In this document: piece by piece, positions 11,916-40,325 of the stretch | Layout of the letters: the number at the start of each line of letters is the position of its first letter | How positions within the stretch are numbered: the first letter of the stretch is position 1 | Source: Salminus brasiliensis | Taxonomy: Eukaryota > Chordata > Actinopteri > Characiformes > Bryconidae | Assembly (NCBI RefSeq): GCF_030463535.1 | Contig: NC_132891.1 | Coordinates: forward strand, 5,902,318 to 5,966,317 | Direction: 5' to 3' | Length of the DNA stretch: 64,000 nucleotides | The notes under the pieces: generated by a model | Databases searched by the model: none | The model's input: only the letters and a program-made list of their open reading frames with translations | What the model was told of the DNA's origin: nothing | Program-made: the position numbers and the translations under genes

Positions 11916-14269
11916 CACAATAAAAACAGAACATAACACCTAAACAATGTATAAAGCTACTGCTGAAGCGCTCTGTTTCACCAGCAGGAGAACCGGTTTT
12001 ACTGCGGTATTAATCAGCAGCTCATCTAATCTAGCTAAATCGTATTTAGCTATAGCAACACAAAGATCTGATCAGCATAGGGGCGCAAAATAACTGGATC
12101 TGGACATCTCTACTTTAAAATCTTTAAAACACAGCGCAGGTATCAGGATGAGTTTTGGATGAGGTTAGTTCATTTAGAATAGACTTTACACCGACAAATA
12201 AGAGTAAGCAATTACAATTTCCATTTTTACTGAATGTAATAAGAAACAGATGGTAATAACATTGTGTTCTAACATCTTATCGCCTCCTTATTACCTTGCA
12301 GTTGAATCTGACACTGTTGTTTGTTTACTAAGCTAAATCTCTCAATCTCTTTACCCTCACCTTTCTTCTTAATTTAGTTTCATTTCCAATTCCCACCCAC
12401 TAATAAAAGTGGGAAATCAAGGTTTAGAAAGCAAAACGCTTTATCATCAAAAAGATAACTTATCAGTTACAGTTACAGTTGTATCAGTTTCAAAGAGAAC
12501 CTACAAAGGCCCAAACTTGACCACTGTAAAATTCACCTTGCTATGCCTCTAGGATCACCAGCCTGCATTCCATGTCCTACTGAAGCGGCCAACTCATCTA
12601 CAGCTAATAGTGACTTTACAGTGTGTGTGAAAGTTTAAAAAATAGGGAAATGCTAACAGGGTTGGTTCCTGTGCTGAAGACCTTTGTGTTAGAGTGGTCA
12701 TGATTACTCGACTGATCAGCACTGATTAGTTCTGATCAGCACTGATTGGTGAATTGATCTACTGCTCTCTACAGCTTAATTGGAATACCAATTTATATGG
12801 TTACAGTTGTGCAAAATCTTTGTATCTCCATTTTTGTTGTATTAAATTTGCATTTTTTTCATTGTGTGCAAATTTCATGATGGACCAATAGAAATGCCAC
12901 AAAATGTTTTGTACTACAATCTTTTTACACTGACTTCCATTTATAGTTAAGGTCTTTTTCCTTCTTCTGTAAAGATGGCATTTTGAAAGTTAAACGTTTC
13001 TGTGTAACAACGAAGTAATGCTGCGTTTAGCCAAAAATAATCATTAATAACAAAAAGTCTTCTAATGTTAAGCTAAGCTTTCTTGTTTATCTTTTTCAGT
13101 ATCTTATTTTTTATTTTTATGGCTGATTATTATTCTTCATCTAACACATCTTAATAAATTACCATTAAATAATCAGTAGATTAGAAATGTGGAGCATTCA
13201 GGTGCTCTATATCCAGGTCTATATCCAGGTAATTGTGGGTTAATGAGAAAAAGATCATACCAACATTAGCACACCCAGAGCACAGGCCAGACCAAGAGAG
13301 GGCTGCCTGCCCTGTGCCTTGACCAAAGAAACAAAATCAGAATGTGGATCTATAGTTATAGATAAAATAATAGTTCAAACATTTCAAGCTCAGACCGTTT
13401 CTACCTTTGTAAACGTTGAAATGTTTACAGTGATTTATAATGGCAGTAAATATTCTTCAATGTATCTCACCCAAAAAGAAGAAAATGAAGCTCTGCTTGC
13501 ACAGTAAGTTTATGCACAAAGGCTCTAATTGTATACAGACTTAAGCCTTTTTTGCAAGGGGGGTGGTGTCAATCCAACCTTAAGCTGGTGGTTAATTAAT
13601 AACAGAATGCAGAATAAACAAACTATGAATTAGAAATCACAAGGTGACCCTGTGTAAGTACGGACTCAGCCTAAGACTGGCTTTAGCCTCAAGACGCAAG
13701 CGAAGTCCAAGCCACACAAACACAGGCCTGCAGTGTTAACAAGGTTCTGGTTTTCCAAAAGCGAAAGAATTCTACAATCCTGATGCGTGTCCCAGTGTCA
13801 TATAACTCACAATAAAAAATACTTTATTTAAACCCACAGACAGACGTTTTTAACATTTATAATTTATTCCCTATTTCCACTATTCATTCCCCAGTTCCTC
13901 CAGTACTAAATAACATTTAAATATAGATGCTTTTAAAAAGTTGTTCAAATTGTATCACTTTCACTTCAACTCAAGTGTGTTCAATATGACAGGAATGTGC
14001 TCTTTACTCTTTACTCACATTTACATTTACTTCCCTGTTCTAGTCTTTTTTACTTGTTCGGCAGGTTCAGCACCTGGACTGATCTGTGGTTTCTCACACC
14101 TTTCATACTGTCATTATAGACTCAAACAATCTCAGAAAGTTAAGGAATTTCGGCTAACCAGCTTCAGTTAAGCTCCACTGTAGTTCTGCAGGTTTTTTAA
14201 GTGGTTGTTTTGATGGGCATTTTAGCTTCTCATGCTGTCATTACTTTAGCAAGGTTTTTTATTTACATT

Positions 14270-14510
14270 TATTTTACATTTACATTTACAGCATTTAGCA
14301 GACACTCTTATCCAGAGCGACTTACAAGGTAAGTCGTATTACAGAGGAGGGCCAGTGTAGTGTTAGGAGTCTTGCCCAAGGACTCTTATTGGTGTAGCGC
14401 AGCATAGTCACCCAGACTGGGAATCAAACCCCAGTCTCCCACGTGGTGTGGTAGCTCACTGGCAGGTAGTGGTGTTATCTGTTGCGCCACACCAACCACC
14501 AACCATTTTA
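14270..14510 (-). mobile_element. tRNA-type SINE with the common teleost tail
   Basis: Minus strand: A-box-like TGGCGCAACAG, B box GGTTTGATTCC, and the 3' tail (plus strand) acagcatttagcagacactc ttatccagagcgactta, which is very common in fish genomes. Confidence 0.75.
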
Positions 14511-14520
14511 GTTCCCTTTA

Positions 14521-14923
14521 TATTACTGAAATGCTTCATTTTCAATGGGCAGATCTGCAGCTGAAACAGGAGCCTAGTGCAGCCCAACATTTTTAACATC
14601 AACATTTTAATAGATCATTCTCCTCATTATGGCTTTTAGAGAAATGTGTTTTTTTTGGGGAGGGGGGGTTTAGTGCACTATAGACCCCTGGGGCGCGGCC
14701 TAAGCTTTCGGCCTTTGTTTTCCTTCCATTACTTTTGCTTTTCTACTTGAAGTCGTTCTGAAACCAGTACTTTTACACTTTTACTAGAGTAAAAAGCTTA
14801 AGTTGATACTTCAACTTCTATAGAAGTCTTTTTAAAACCTAGTATCTCCACTCACTTCTACCTGAGGAATGAATTTCAATACTTTTAACACCTTCGGTAA
14901 CAAAGCAGACAAACTTCCATCAA
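14521..14923. repeat. repeat family D, copy 2 (partial)
   Basis: Near-identical to 11569-11915 over the first 120 bases (atgcttcattttcaatgggc onward), with a 25-bp insert (agtaaaaagcttaagttgat region) and a different poly-T/G stretch. Confidence 0.85.
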
Positions 14924-16673
14924 TTTCGGCTAACCAGCTTCAGTTAAGCTCCACTGTAGTTCTGCAGGTTTTTTAAGTGGTTGTTTTGCTGGGCATTCCA
15001 GCTTCTCCTGCAGTCATTACTTTAGCAAGGTTGGTTTTATATTTACATTGATTTTAGTTCCCTTTGTCATCAATTAACTTGTACAGTACAACAAAGGGGG
15101 TCAGAGCGCAGGGTCAACCATGGCCAACAAGTGGTAGCTTAGTAAACGTTCGATATCCGACATATAACCCGGCTCCTATCTCCCAGTTAACTAACCACCA
15201 AACCACCAAACCACCACTGCCCCGTGTTGAAGAACTATATTTCAAAACTGTCGGACTGCAGCGGAAATATTACAGAAAAGCCCAGTGGCATTGTTTACTG
15301 TACATGTGCTTGATGACTGTCATGTAAACATTCATTGTGTAGAAAGTCATTCATCCGGCTAGATGACTCATACAACAGTAAAACTGATGATAGGTTACTT
15401 TGTTGATTTTTAATAATATATATGCTATATATATAAGATATTACTGTATCTACACTTTAGGGCTTTTATTTAGATTTTCTTTATTTATTAACTGTTCCAG
15501 GCGATATTTTATTTCATACTTACAACTTTGGAGCTGTTTATTGGAGCTGTCTAACAGAACAACTTTCTGTTTGAGTGGTTTTGATCTGAAACAACATTTT
15601 GTTTACTTGTTTTCTTTTTTTGTCACCAAAGGAGAGCAAGTATGCTCGGGGTTACTGCAACAAAACTCAATATGTAAACTCATATGTTCCATGTTTATTA
15701 TCAAAGATATTGCCACATGTAATTAATATTAAATCATTATTATATTTAATTATAATAAAAATGTAATTAATAAACATGTTTGTTTACATTTTATAGAGTG
15801 TTTATTCATACACAAAGGGTTGCAACTGTAACAACTGCAATTTCCTTTTTGGGATCAATAAAGTATTTTAGATTCTGATTCCATACATAAACATTAACAA
15901 TTAAAATTAGGAGAGCAATGTTTTTATCCACTAAGAAGCATCGGTAACATGTAACTAGTGGCCTATTTTCATGTGCAAATTAAAGTAAGCCATTTAAAAA
16001 TGGCAGTTCAGCCTGCAGTATTCATGTGTTGCTTTTAAATAACTAAAATACAACAAATTTAAAATACAATTATCCGTCTTTTCATATTGACAAGCACCCA
16101 ATTCAGGAAGCATGTGCTCATCGAAAAATCCAATTCCCCGCTACTAGCTTTTACTTGCTTTTTCTTTGTGTTGCTGCTTGTATGCGTTGATTTTATAAAC
16201 ACAATATTTCTTAGCCAACTTGAAGACAGAATAAGCATAAACCTTCAGGTTACGTAGGAATATTGTATTCACAAGATAAGTGAACATGAACACCACCACA
16301 AAAAGTCATAGACTACTTACTAGTGGCAAATCCCTGACTTTGAATGTTTAGGGAGCGTCAATAAAAAGTAAAGCTCGTCATTTAGCAGCAACACATGAAC
16401 ACCATAGTCAGAAAAATAATGACAGTCTTACAGTAAGACATTAACTAACATACTTTTTAATGGCCTACTCTCATATACACACATGAAGAAGACAGATAGC
16501 TAGCTAACCATCAAGCACATGCCACTGATGCTTATTACTGGGTATAAACATTAGCTACTCACCTACTGTTAATTCTTTGCATTTTGCCAAATATACTTTC
16601 TCTCTGGCGACAGAAAAACAGAAGTAAACAAAAGCGACTAAAACCAGCGGAACAGAAATCGGGACGTACTTAC

Positions 16674-16760
16674 GAGCCCCATCGTCGTAAGAGGAACAGT
16701 GGTAGACCACTTGAAGGCTGCACGCGTCCTTCCACGCTACGCACTTTTCTGACGGTCCCT
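16674..16760 (-). other. cd63: candidate 5' UTR first exon of cd63 (proximal)
   Basis: A second strong donor on the minus strand, GGGGCTC|gtaagtac, lies at 16674/16673 below a CpG-containing stretch (16680-16780). If joined to the acceptor at 10805, an ATG nine bases before the donor opens an out-of-frame uORF that overlaps the CD63 start. It may be an alternative promoter, or an unrelated transcript. Its 5' limit is a guess. Confidence 0.4.
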
Positions 16761-17197
16761 TAGCGTCAACGACCGTACGGCAATATGTTTTAATATTTAA
16801 TATTTAATTTTATTACATTTAGACCATTTTTACTGCTAGTTTGTTCTGCCCTGTCTCAGGATGCATGAGGCAAACAGGAAATCAAAGAGAGCAACTCTGG
16901 ATATGAATATGTAGAGATAGCTATTTTAAAGTAATACAGCTCTGAAGTAAACAGTTTTCCTGGATTATTAATAGCTCTACCATATTTACAGCACAGTGAT
17001 CGCTAGTCACAAGCTTTACAAAAATAAACAGGTTCTTCAGACACTATTTCTTCTTTTTTGAGAAGACTCCAAATTGATCAGCCATTTTGTAATGATATTT
17101 TTTTTTCTGTATGATTGCAAAATGGATCATAACGGAAAGCCAGGATTATTAATATGGCGTTTAATGCTCAATAAACGGACCGAAAATGTGGGCGACT

Positions 17198-17236
17198 GTC
17201 TGTCTGACTGTCTGTCTGTCTGACTGTCTGTCTGAC
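17198..17236. repeat. (CTGT)n/(CTGA) short array
   Basis: Imperfect ctgtctgt/ctgactgt run between the two candidate cd63 first exons. Confidence 0.85.
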
Positions 17237-17629
17237 GCACTGCTGCGTGGTTAACGCTCGTGAACGCTGCCGAAATATGAAGTTTACTATAATAACATGA
17301 GGTTCCTCATCTAGCTTCAAGAAAATCTCTCGGATCCAGGTTCACATACTGAGCCAGTGCGCGGTCTCAGCTGGCAACACGTTGCCCAACTTCGCCAGAC
17401 AACAACAATGCCACCATTCACTTCACTAAACCCAATTACTGCTGCTTAATGTCCATAACCTCTCGATTGAGTTAGTTATCTACGGTCATTTCCAGCCTAA
17501 ACATCATTAGACAGCAATAATAATAAAAAAAAAACTTAACTTAAACCACCGTAAACTCGAATTCAGATATTACTGAAAACGCCCGTTATGTCTACTCTTC
17601 AGCCTGATCACAGCCAGACAACCACTTAC

Positions 17630-17700
17630 CTTAGTTATCGGATGTAAGCGGCGGAATATTGGAAACACTGCCAGAAAATAACAGTGCTGGTCGGTGATAA
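17630..17700 (-). other. cd63: candidate 5' UTR first exon of cd63 (distal)
   Basis: The cd63 start-codon exon opens with a splice acceptor (ending at 10806), so at least one noncoding exon lies upstream. On the minus strand a good donor, AAG|gtaagtgg, sits at 17630/17629 in GC-richer, CpG-containing DNA. The upstream boundary is not visible and is approximate. No ATG lies between about 17660 and the donor except one short frame. It would give a 6.8 kb first intron. Confidence 0.45.
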
Positions 17701-18289
17701 TGCGCTGCTGTGTCTTCACTGCGTGTTTCGACGGCTGAAACTGTTGGCTATGCTTTATTTGCTGTATCTACGTATTGTCTTGAACTTTCGGTCCCTCCCT
17801 TCTTCCCCAGCTAGCTACCTCCTGGCCCTTTTTCATGTGACCATGGCGTCACCCCTACTGTTTGCTTTAATGATTACACACACAGGCTGTAATGGAGGAG
17901 GATGTAGACCAGTAGACCAGACCTTGTGCCTCTTCTCTTCTGGACCCAAGATCCAGTTAAAGAAGGCGGTCAGTTACATTAATGATGCCAGAGACATGTT
18001 GTGCTGCAGTAACGAGGCACATCACATTACCAAGGCTGTTGTAGCCTAGTAATAGAGGACAGGTTTCATTTTTGAGTTCAGATATGATTTGCATATTAGC
18101 TAATGTGATAGTAAAGACATGAGCTGGGAATTGGCTTGCGGGTTGTCATAAATGCAGAAGACTGGCAGGTTTGGGTACTGTCAGTATGGTTCACCGAGGT
18201 CCAAAAGATGGGGGGAAAAAAACAAAAAAACACTACAAGGGTAAAATTTGTCCAATACATTGTCCATATAAAAGGTAAAGGTGCACATA

Positions 18290-18574
18290 TTTGTCACTGT
18301 ACAGTGTGCACTGTACAGCGAAATGTGTCCTCCACATTTAACCCATCTGGTAGTGAACACACACTCACACACACACTCACACACACACATGTGTTAGGGG
18401 CAGTGAGTACACACACACACCCAGAGCGGTGGGCAGCCAACTCCAGCGCCCGGGGAGCAGAGAGGGTAAAGGGCCTTGCTCAAGGACCCAACAGTGGCAG
18501 CTTGCCGAGCCCAGGAATCGAACCCACAACCCTGTTATCGATATCCCGGCGCTCTAACCGCTGAGCCACCACTC
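18290..18574 (-). mobile_element. tRNA-derived SINE
   Basis: On the minus strand a perfect Pol III A box (TGGCTCAGCGG, plus-strand 18558-18568) and B box (GGTTCGATTCC, 18513-18523) are 35 bp apart, followed by a tRNA-unrelated body and a CA-rich tail. No tRNA cloverleaf is complete. Confidence 0.85.
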
Positions 18575-18639
18575 AGCGGTATTTGGACATATAGTCCAAA
18601 TATATAGTCTCTATAGTCCAAATATGAAGCGTAAAGGAA

Positions 18640-18955
18640 ACCTGCTGTACCCGGTAGCTTGTTTTTCGTTTTTTCTGAAAAGATGGGTGAAAGTTGGCCA
18701 ACAAGTCAAAACACAGCTTTTGCAGATATTGCTGGCTTACACAGCTTTGAGTTTGATGGGTCGTAAAGCTGGTCATGCTGTTGGCCAGTGCTGTCAGGTC
18801 GATCAATCAGCTTAGTCATGGTGGTCAGCAAGCTTGGTAATACTGTTTGACCAGCTTAAACATCGAACTCAAATAAAACAACCACTTTTTTGGGGTCAAA
18901 AGCTAAGCTAGTCAACCAACCTGAGCTGGCCAGGGTGTTTTTTCAGCGGTGGTAA
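18640..18955 (-). repeat. TGGTCA-rich dispersed element
   Basis: Many half-diverged units of 'ctggtcatgctgttggccag' type, ending in 'ctggccagggtgttttttcagc'. This composition is common in otophysan genomes. The class is not certain. Confidence 0.5.
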
Positions 18956-19659
18956 CAGTTGACAACCTTTTTAACATGGGAATGAAATGAGAAATGAGTC
19001 AAGACTATAGACTATAGTGTAAGAGTGCTGTAGTGTAACTGCTTGTTTAATACCAATACAGACAGGTAGTGAAGATGACATGAGGGATACTACCCTGCCT
19101 GTTTTCTGAGCTTAAAAAAAGTGTTTAGATCCCCTAAGAAAGCCAGAACATCTCTAGAAAGAGTTACTAGGAGTTCATCAGGATCCTTTACAGTGTAGTA
19201 ACAGCCCATCAGGAAGGCATAAAAGACCATAAGTGACCATAAGACACCAATTCAAAACCACTAGGACTTTTAATTACTTGGTTTGTTTGTTTGTTTGTTT
19301 TTTTTATTCTCGTACCACCAGTATTATAGGCTTCATAACTCAGGATCTTACAGAACTTACTGATGTGATACACATATTGCAAACAGCAAGTGTGGTGCCC
19401 TCGACCTGTCATCATCTCTCAGCGAGTAATCCAGCTCGTCTTCCATATAAAGAGACCTGAGAAGGGAGGAGCTGCCAGCTCCTCTTTAGTCTCACAGACT
19501 TTGAATTTTAAGAATAAAAGTCCTGAGCTCACACAGTTATTAATTTTAGTGAGAAATAAACATTTATATCTGTGTTCATTTGCTATAGTTTGTTTTACAA
19601 AGTTAGTAAAGTAATGATTACATCAATCCTGATGCCGTAATATATCTCCCACATGGTCA

Positions 19660-19770
19660 GATATATGGTTTATTAATTCAATAAGAGTATCGGATCGGTA
19701 ATGGGTATCGGCCGATACACAAAGTTATCGGTTATCTGTATCAGAACAGAAAAGGGTGGATCGGTGCATC
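19660..19770. repeat. element with palindrome GTATCGGCCGATAC
   Basis: The perfect 14-bp palindrome at 19705-19718 is surrounded by further tatcgg units (tatcggatcggtaatgggta; ttatcggttatctgtatcag). It resembles dispersed hAT-type repeats of vertebrates. Confidence 0.5.
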
Positions 19771-20215
19771 CTTACACCTGAGTCACACTCAACTCAACTG
19801 TTCACTATGAAGCTGGATTACCTGCTTACGAGGTCCTCTACACTGTTGGCAAGTCGAAGACGAAGTTTTCAAAGAGTTGTCCAAAGCCTAGCAATGTACC
19901 AAGTCACTTTACACAGTGTGCAAACTGGACCACTAACTCATCTCACCCTGGAATACAGCAGCCTTGAGTAGTTAGTAGAAGTAATCTCACATAGATTTGG
20001 TTTCTGACACGTCCATTTTGTCTGTGTTCACACTTCACAGCTTCCTGTTTAACTATAAATTCACCAGTAAAAGTGCACGTGTGAGAGGTACAGACTCCAC
20101 TGTGAGAAAGAGTCAAAGCACCTTGTTCCAGACGTCTGGACTGGCCTTTGTCTGGTCTTTGTCTGGTCTTTGTCTGGGTATTCTAGGCTGACGACCTTTA
20201 GTTTTGTCTTGATGC

Positions 20216-20570
20216 TTTTTTTTTTGACAGCAAGGGTTTCCTCGTCCTCACACCTCCCACAACTTCTCGCCATCAGAAAAGTTCTCTTTGTGCTGTATTG
20301 TCACATCAACTGGGGCAAGAGCTTTACCATGTGGCATTGTACAACTGACGCATCTTGAGGACGGAACTTGCTAGGACGGCCTGACCTGGCCATGTCGACA
20401 TTTTTTTTTTGCTTGTAAAGCATTTAGCGGGAGTGGAACGTCTGATTTCTAATAGTTCTGAGATCTTTTTAAAGCCCTTCCCAGACTCGTCTGCATCTAC
20501 AGCCTTCTTTCTGAAGGCCTCAGAGAGCTCTTTGGATCTGGCCATGATGGTGATCTTCTTCACCACTCAC
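20216..20570 (-). pseudogene. Tc1 transposase remnant (N-terminal HTH part)
   Basis: Minus-strand codons 20566-20399 read MARSKELSEAFRKKAVDADE, then SGKGFKKISELLEIRRST. This is the N-terminal DNA-binding domain typical of Tc1 transposases. The frame then runs into a poly-A tract and a GRPRKL-like stretch near 20370. The catalytic DDE domain is absent, so it is a dead internal-deletion derivative. Confidence 0.8.
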
Positions 20571-20714
20571 TTCAACTTCAATCAAGAGCAGACCAGACTA
20601 AACGTCTGAGGGTTAAATAAGACAGACTCCTCCAGAAACCTTTCTAAACAAGTTGTGATCATTTATAATGTGTTTTGGTGCTTAAAGACATCATGTGTTT
20701 AGTTTTAGTATTAC

Positions 20715-20730
20715 GTATCTCTAAATATAC

Positions 20731-20781
<51 letters not shown>

Positions 20782-20788
20782 GAGATAG
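20715..20788. repeat. (AT)n hairpin with 14-bp perfect flanking arms
   Basis: tatctctaaatata on the left and tatatttagagata on the right flank an (AT)n core, so the whole 70 bp can fold on itself. Confidence 0.9.
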
Positions 20789-22023
20789 GTCACACAAAAT
20801 ACCTCTAAATTGTCTGTAATTATAGACCCCTCACTCTGTGCTGAGGAAAGGCCGTCCTCATCCTACATATTTATTTGCTACTAATTGTTGTACTTGTTCT
20901 GATTTCAAGATTCCGTTTCCCCACAAAGTTAAGGCACATAACGGTTACTGTATTCTGAACAACGGCACTCTGATACATCCCAGCTCTTCCTGTAAGCTAC
21001 ATTAATGTGTAACTACAAGTAGCTACAAGTCTCTGTGGAAACTGTTGCTTTGTTCAGGGTCTCACATTTTTCTGTCAATGTAGAACTACAGAAAAGACAG
21101 GAAAGCACTGTATGATCTCAAGGTTACAATGCAGTTCATTTTATTTTGTAGTGGAGTGGAGGCTCGGCTGGGTAAGGACTGGTGGGAGGGGACTTGAGGG
21201 CGGAAGTTCTGGAGAAACATGATTTACTCTGATTCACAGAGAGATGTGGTGCAGCCATTTACTGAAAGACTGGTCAGTGGTAGGTGAAGCAGATACTGTA
21301 AAAAATAACACAGTATTCTTGTCACGCAAAACCTTGTATCTTTACTTTAGCTGTTGGTGTGAATCTGGCAGTCGTTCTTTACATTGTGTCAGAATTTCAT
21401 AATTAACAGACCAATAGAAATGCTCCAAAATCACTTGGAATAAAATCTATGTTGACTACCAGTGACAGTAGCCATATATTTCCACATGTATACACACAGT
21501 CATATCAGAATATTATGAACTCGGCTTGTATATCAATACTACCTGCTCTGCGGTGGTCAGTCCTGTGGGGTCAGAATTAGAGAACTACACAGTGCTCCTG
21601 AAGCTGATCGAATGGGCCAATATATACTTACTATATATTTATACATTACTACAAAAATATTATATATATTTATATATTAATACATATATTTTATACCATA
21701 TCCTACAAAATGCTATGGATAATTGTTTTTTACTTCAGAAAAACTGCCATGAGTTAATAGGTGAAGTTTTTTCTGATACACATGTCACATGACATCACAT
21801 GATAACGAACCATAATAAACCAGTGATGCCGTATTGCGTACATGATCATCAAACCATTGTCACAGTGTTACTGTAGGCTATGAGTCACGCTCACGGTGCT
21901 TATCGGTGCACTGGGGAACAGTGCCATGTCGTGGTCATAAGCAGCAGTGCTGGTAAAAGGTAGGCTCTTAAAGAGAGCTCACAAGTTGCTGCTAATCAAA
22001 TACACACAGACATAGACTACATC

Positions 22024-22216
22024 TTGTCCAAATGTTTGTAGACACCCCTTCTAACGAATGCATTCAGCTACTCTGAGTTGCACCTGTTGCTGACACAGTT
22101 ATGCAAATGCACACACACACAAACACAGCTTGTCTTGGTCCTGTGTTGAGCAGTACTGCCAATGGAACAGGACTCCCTGGAGCAGATAACCATGAACCTT
22201 TTGGCACCATGCCTAA
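22024..22216 (-). mobile_element. MITE family A, copy 2 (one end only)
   Basis: Right-end segment in reverse orientation (gtccaaatgtttgtagacaccc... to ...ggcaccatgcctaatg). The other two thirds are missing. Confidence 0.75.
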
Positions 22217-22559
22217 TGCTAAATGTTTGGTATTGTAAAACGGTGATGAATTACGGCTGCTTCTTTGCTTATTTGATAACAGACGATCTCGTGTTATTTT
22301 GCTTTTATACACTTTTAACAGTTCAGCAAATAAATAAAGTATGAAATTTAATAAATTGAGACACTAATGAACCATTTAGCTAATAGGTTTTGATGTTAGC
22401 ATTTCCATCTCTGTGAAAACTCAGTTTTCCACTTTTCTTTCTCCTCAGTTTGGTTTTAGTTATTATTTATTTCCATCTTAATCCTTTCAGTTTCAGTTTG
22501 GGTCGTTCAAGCTCGGGGTTTTTACATTACTTTTGAACAAAGTCTGTTTGTGCAATACT

Positions 22560-22800
22560 ATGTGCAATACCCCCCCCCCATAAAAAATACTGTGTGCAAT
22601 ACCCCCCCCCCATGTGCAATTAAGAGTCATTTGCAATAACCTGTAAATAATATTGTTATTGCTTTTTTAATTCTTATTTATATTGTGTATATAGTGTAAA
22701 TTATTTATCTACATGCTTGCTATCCCTTTCTGCTGTGACACTGAGAATTTCCCCACTGTGGGATTAATAAAGGATTATCTTATCTTATCTCTTATCTTTA
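22560..22800 (+). mobile_element. LINE 3' tail
   Basis: Two near-copies of a 'gtgcaatacccccccccc' unit, then 'ctgagaatttccccactgtg ggattaataaagg' and a (TATCT)n tail. This is the usual 3' end of fish non-LTR elements. A similar short tail lies at 15820-15885. Confidence 0.55.
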
Positions 22801-23362
22801 TTAATGATTTTCAGCATATATAATACAAAAAGCCTTAAATCCTTTTAAACATTCCCAACTTACCCCATCCCCAGACCTGCATTTAAGGGAGAGAAGCAAA
22901 TGTTTATACACACTGAATCATATTAATTTGAGAGAAATACATACTGCATCTTTTACATAGTACATCTTAATGGGTCCTATTTCCAGCTTCCATGTTTTCC
23001 ACAAAGGTCAAAAAGGGCAGCCAGGTTATATAAAACTCTAGAGAGTCTCTTATTCTCTCTAGTTTGTGATATTACTTCTCTACTTCTCAACCAATCATCT
23101 TGCATGGCTGGAACTAGCTGTTGTGTAAAGGGACGTTCTCATGGCAAATGAACTTTGTTAATATGGGTGGTTTAGAGTTCATGTCCTGGCTTCCTCTTTA
23201 CAGAAAGCAGAAGTGTCTGTAAGTACTGTTCCAAACACGACGCTCCTATACTGATAATACCTTTCCATTAGTAAATAACATTCATGTTTAATACTTACAG
23301 CTTCATTTATCTCCATCTTATCCAATAAATGTCAGTCTATCTACTTATGCCTTAAAAACACA

Positions 23363-23694
23363 ATATGTACAAAAGTATTGGGACACCTGCTCATCCACTG
23401 TTTCTTCTAAAATCAAGGGTATTAGAAAAGAGTTGATCCTGCTTTTGTTGGAGTAACTGTCTCTACTGTCCAGGGAAGGCTTTCTCGATCTTGGAGCACT
23501 GCTGTGAGGATCTGACTGCATCCAGCAACAACAGCATTAGTGAGGTCAGGATGTTGGATCTGCTCCAGAGAGTCCTATTCTATTGGCAGTACTTCTCTAC
23601 AGGGACTAGAGAAGCTGTGTGTGTGTGTCAGCAAATTGGTGCAGCTTAAAGTCGCTGAATGCGTTCATTAGGAGGGGTGTCCACAAACATTTGG
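23363..23694 (+). mobile_element. MITE family A, copy 3 (internal deletion)
   Basis: Both ends are present (acaaaagtattgggacacct; ggtgtccacaaacatttgg), but about 200 bp of the centre is deleted after 'gatgttgg'. Confidence 0.82.
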
Positions 23695-23979
23695 CATTCT
23701 TAACTTTAGCGTACGTACGTTAATATAAAGAGTCGTTTGTGTCATACTGAGCGGTTCATCATGAAATATTCATATTATGCTAAGGGCAGTTTGAAATGTT
23801 GTCAGGAAATTGACAACAGGGGGTGAGGTTTGGTGTGACAGCGATGATGAGCATTGCATAACCGCATAACATCAAGTTGTGGATTACCTTTACCAGCACA
23901 ACCACATAATTACCATGTACACCAATGACCAAGTGGACATAATGAATAACATTACATTCAGCACACAAGCAGGTCCTTT

Positions 23980-40325
<16,346 letters not shown>

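Larger units (their letters stand above)
14148..15064. repeat. direct repeats flanking SINE and family D copy
   Basis: About 110-bp direct repeats at 14148-14275 and 14924-15064 (atttcggctaaccagcttca, gctccactgtagttctgcag, gtggttgttttg) flank the SINE and the second family D copy, so they form a direct duplication around an inserted block. Confidence 0.8.
10806..16673 (-). other. cd63 first intron: content
   Basis: Repeat-rich intron 5' of the CD63 start exon. It contains repeat family D at 11150-11915 with a second copy at 14521-14923, a family E fragment at 12800-12960, a tRNA-type SINE at 14270-14510, flanking direct repeats at 14148-14275 and 14924-15064, and a LINE-like tail at 15820-15885. 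The remainder (13000-14100, 15900-16650) shows nothing I can name. Confidence 0.55.
17700..23979. other. cd63-mylk2 intergenic DNA
   Basis: Six kilobases between the cd63 promoter zone and the mylk2 stop codon. Named repeats within are a SINE (18290-18574), a TGGTCA-type element (18640-18955), a GTATCGGCCGATAC element (19660-19770), a Tc1 remnant (20216-20570), a (TA)n hairpin (20715-20788), a family E fragment (21310-21450) and MITEs (22024-22216, 23363-23694). No gene was supported. The mylk2 3' UTR takes an unknown left part. Confidence 0.5.

Noticed and set aside
17684-18049. 121-codon plus-strand open frame near the cd63 promoter
   Set aside because: It lacks an ATG at its start, matches no family I know, and overlaps the cd63 upstream region.
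18136-18564. 142-codon plus-strand open frame
   Set aside because: It lies over a tRNA-derived SINE.
18513-18568. tRNA gene (A and B boxes present)
   Set aside because: The boxes are intact but no cloverleaf stems form, and the sequence continues into a SINE body.
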